Below, piece after piece: positions 4,638 through 5,092 of a DNA stretch of 5,092 nucleotides. A program made the position numbers and the translations under genes. The DNA is taken from assembly GCA_016926925.1 (NCBI GenBank), contig JAFGNQ010000408.1:1-5092 (forward strand), in the 5' to 3' direction. Below the pieces are notes generated by a model. It ran no database searches. It had not been told where the DNA came from and saw only the letters and a list, made by a program, of their open reading frames with translations. Origin of the DNA: Candidatus Aminicenantota bacterium. GTDB lineage: Bacteria; Acidobacteriota; Aminicenantia; Aminicenantales; Aminicenantaceae. The number at the start of each line of letters is the position of its first letter. Position 1 is the stretch's first letter.

Positions 4638-5092
4638 TCTTTATACCGGCGGGGCCGAGGCCCTGTTCGGCAAAACGCGGCTGGCAGTGCTGGCCCTGTT
4701 TTTTACCCACCCGGAGCGGGAATTCTACCTGCGCCAGGTCTCCAGGACTGTCAAGACTGGCCAGGGCGCTGCGGATCGCGAGCTTAAGAGGCTTGCTGCT
4801 GCCGGAATCCTGCTGAAAACCAAAAAGGGCAGGCAGGTTTTCTACCAGGCTAACCGGAACTGCCCGTTTTTTAAAGCTCTCAAGTCTCTCATCGTAAAAA
4901 CCAGCGGGGTTGTGGACGTTCTGCGCCGGGCGCTGGACCGGTATAAGGATAAAATAAGAATAGCCTTCATCTATGGTTCATTCGCCAGAGACAGCCAGCA
5001 TGCCAGGAGTGATGTGGATCTGGTGGTAATTGGCGAGATTTCTTTCGGCGAGGTTGTTTCCGCTCTGTCCCAGGCGCAGGATACTCTCGACC
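4606..5092 (+). CDS. wHTH-nucleotidyltransferase domain protein (MNT-like), 3' end outside window
   Basis: Open to the window edge: 162 codons from the ATG at 4606. Residues 17-85 look like a winged helix-turn-helix: ALFGKTRLAVLALFF, then FYLRQVSRTV, AADRELKRLAAAGIL and a wing ending VFYQANRNCPFF. Residues 117-143 form a DNA polymerase beta-type nucleotidyltransferase motif: IAFIYGSFAR (119-128) with Gly124-Ser125, then SDVDLVVIG (135-143) with the metal-binding pair Asp136 and Asp138. Small proteins of this build (roughly 200 aa as I recall) occur as stand-alone regulators or as MNT partners of HEPN proteins. The next gene is not visible, so a HEPN-MNT pair cannot be tested. A stop codon at 4588-4590 limits the frame. 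Neither ATG 4606 nor ATG 4627 has a clear Shine-Dalgarno site and both lie inside the tandem repeats, so the native start may have been replaced by the insertion scar. Methionine 8 (4627) fits family length about equally well. Confidence 0.8.
   Translation, partial: MSTNAPKMGTTLYTGGAEALFGKTRLAVLALFFTHPEREFYLRQVSRTVKTGQGAADRELKRLAAAGILLKTKKGRQVFYQANRNCPFFKALKSLIVKTSGVVDVLRRALDRYKDKIRIAFIYGSFARDSQHARSDVDLVVIGEISFGEVVSALSQAQDTLD

Noticed and set aside
4528..4816. Open frames on both strands near the 3' end of the window, including a 78-aa plus-strand frame from 4551
   Set aside because: They are low-complexity, Pro/Gly/Arg-rich shadows of the wHTH-nucleotidyltransferase frame.
1..5092. CRISPR array, tRNA or rRNA genes
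   Set aside because: There are no regularly spaced repeats with unique spacers, and no tRNA cloverleaf or rRNA-like sequence was recognised.

Overview
The window looks like a bacterial accessory (defence-island type) region. Shine-Dalgarno sites are strong (AGGAG, GGGAGG, GGAGG), the promoters are sigma70/sigmaA-like, one of them with both hexamers matching consensus, and the coding sequence is moderately AT-rich. The C-rich hairpin repeats and the wHTH-nucleotidyltransferase gene remind me of anaerobic Firmicutes of the Desulfotomaculum/Pelotomaculum type or of sulfate-reducing deltaproteobacteria. That placement comes from memory and is weak.

Layout, left to right. (1) Positions 1-181 hold a non-coding repeat with an inverted-repeat end. 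(2) Positions 182-845 hold a compact minus-strand mazEF toxin-antitoxin operon: antitoxin mazE 534-779, toxin mazF 196-540, and its own promoter at 816-844 with a palindrome over the likely start of transcription. (3) Positions 846-1004 hold a second copy of the same repeat, in the same orientation and about 91% identical over an 88-nt ungapped core. The mazEF cassette is therefore bracketed almost to the base by direct repeats. Copy 2 keeps a 48-nt near-perfect palindrome that copy 1 has lost through a 36-nt deletion. (4) A consensus promoter (TTGACA-17-TATAAT, 1057-1085) and a short leader whose UUCG hairpin covers the ribosome binding site precede a large plus-strand gene (1151-4471, 1106 aa). 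This gene encodes an Eco57I-type adenine-specific DNA methyltransferase / restriction-modification protein. (5) Overlapping its 3' end is the start of a second, co-oriented gene (4453-4542) that stops after 29 codons. Its N-terminus resembles the helicase that I remember accompanying such methyltransferases, so the operon appears to be decapitated. (6) At 4595-4637 two 21-nt tandem repeats ending in GGGGACA look like a terminal segment of an IS21-type element, a possible cause of the truncation. (7) From about 4606 to the window end runs a partial gene for a winged-helix plus MNT-type nucleotidyltransferase protein.

As a unit, the region reads as a restriction-modification/defence operon that has lost its partner gene, next to a repeat-bounded mazEF addiction module that is transcribed divergently from it. 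The most informative points are the truncated second gene with its adjacent insertion-sequence-like scar, the repeat architecture around mazEF, and the sharp base-composition switch inside the methyltransferase gene just after its NPPY motif.
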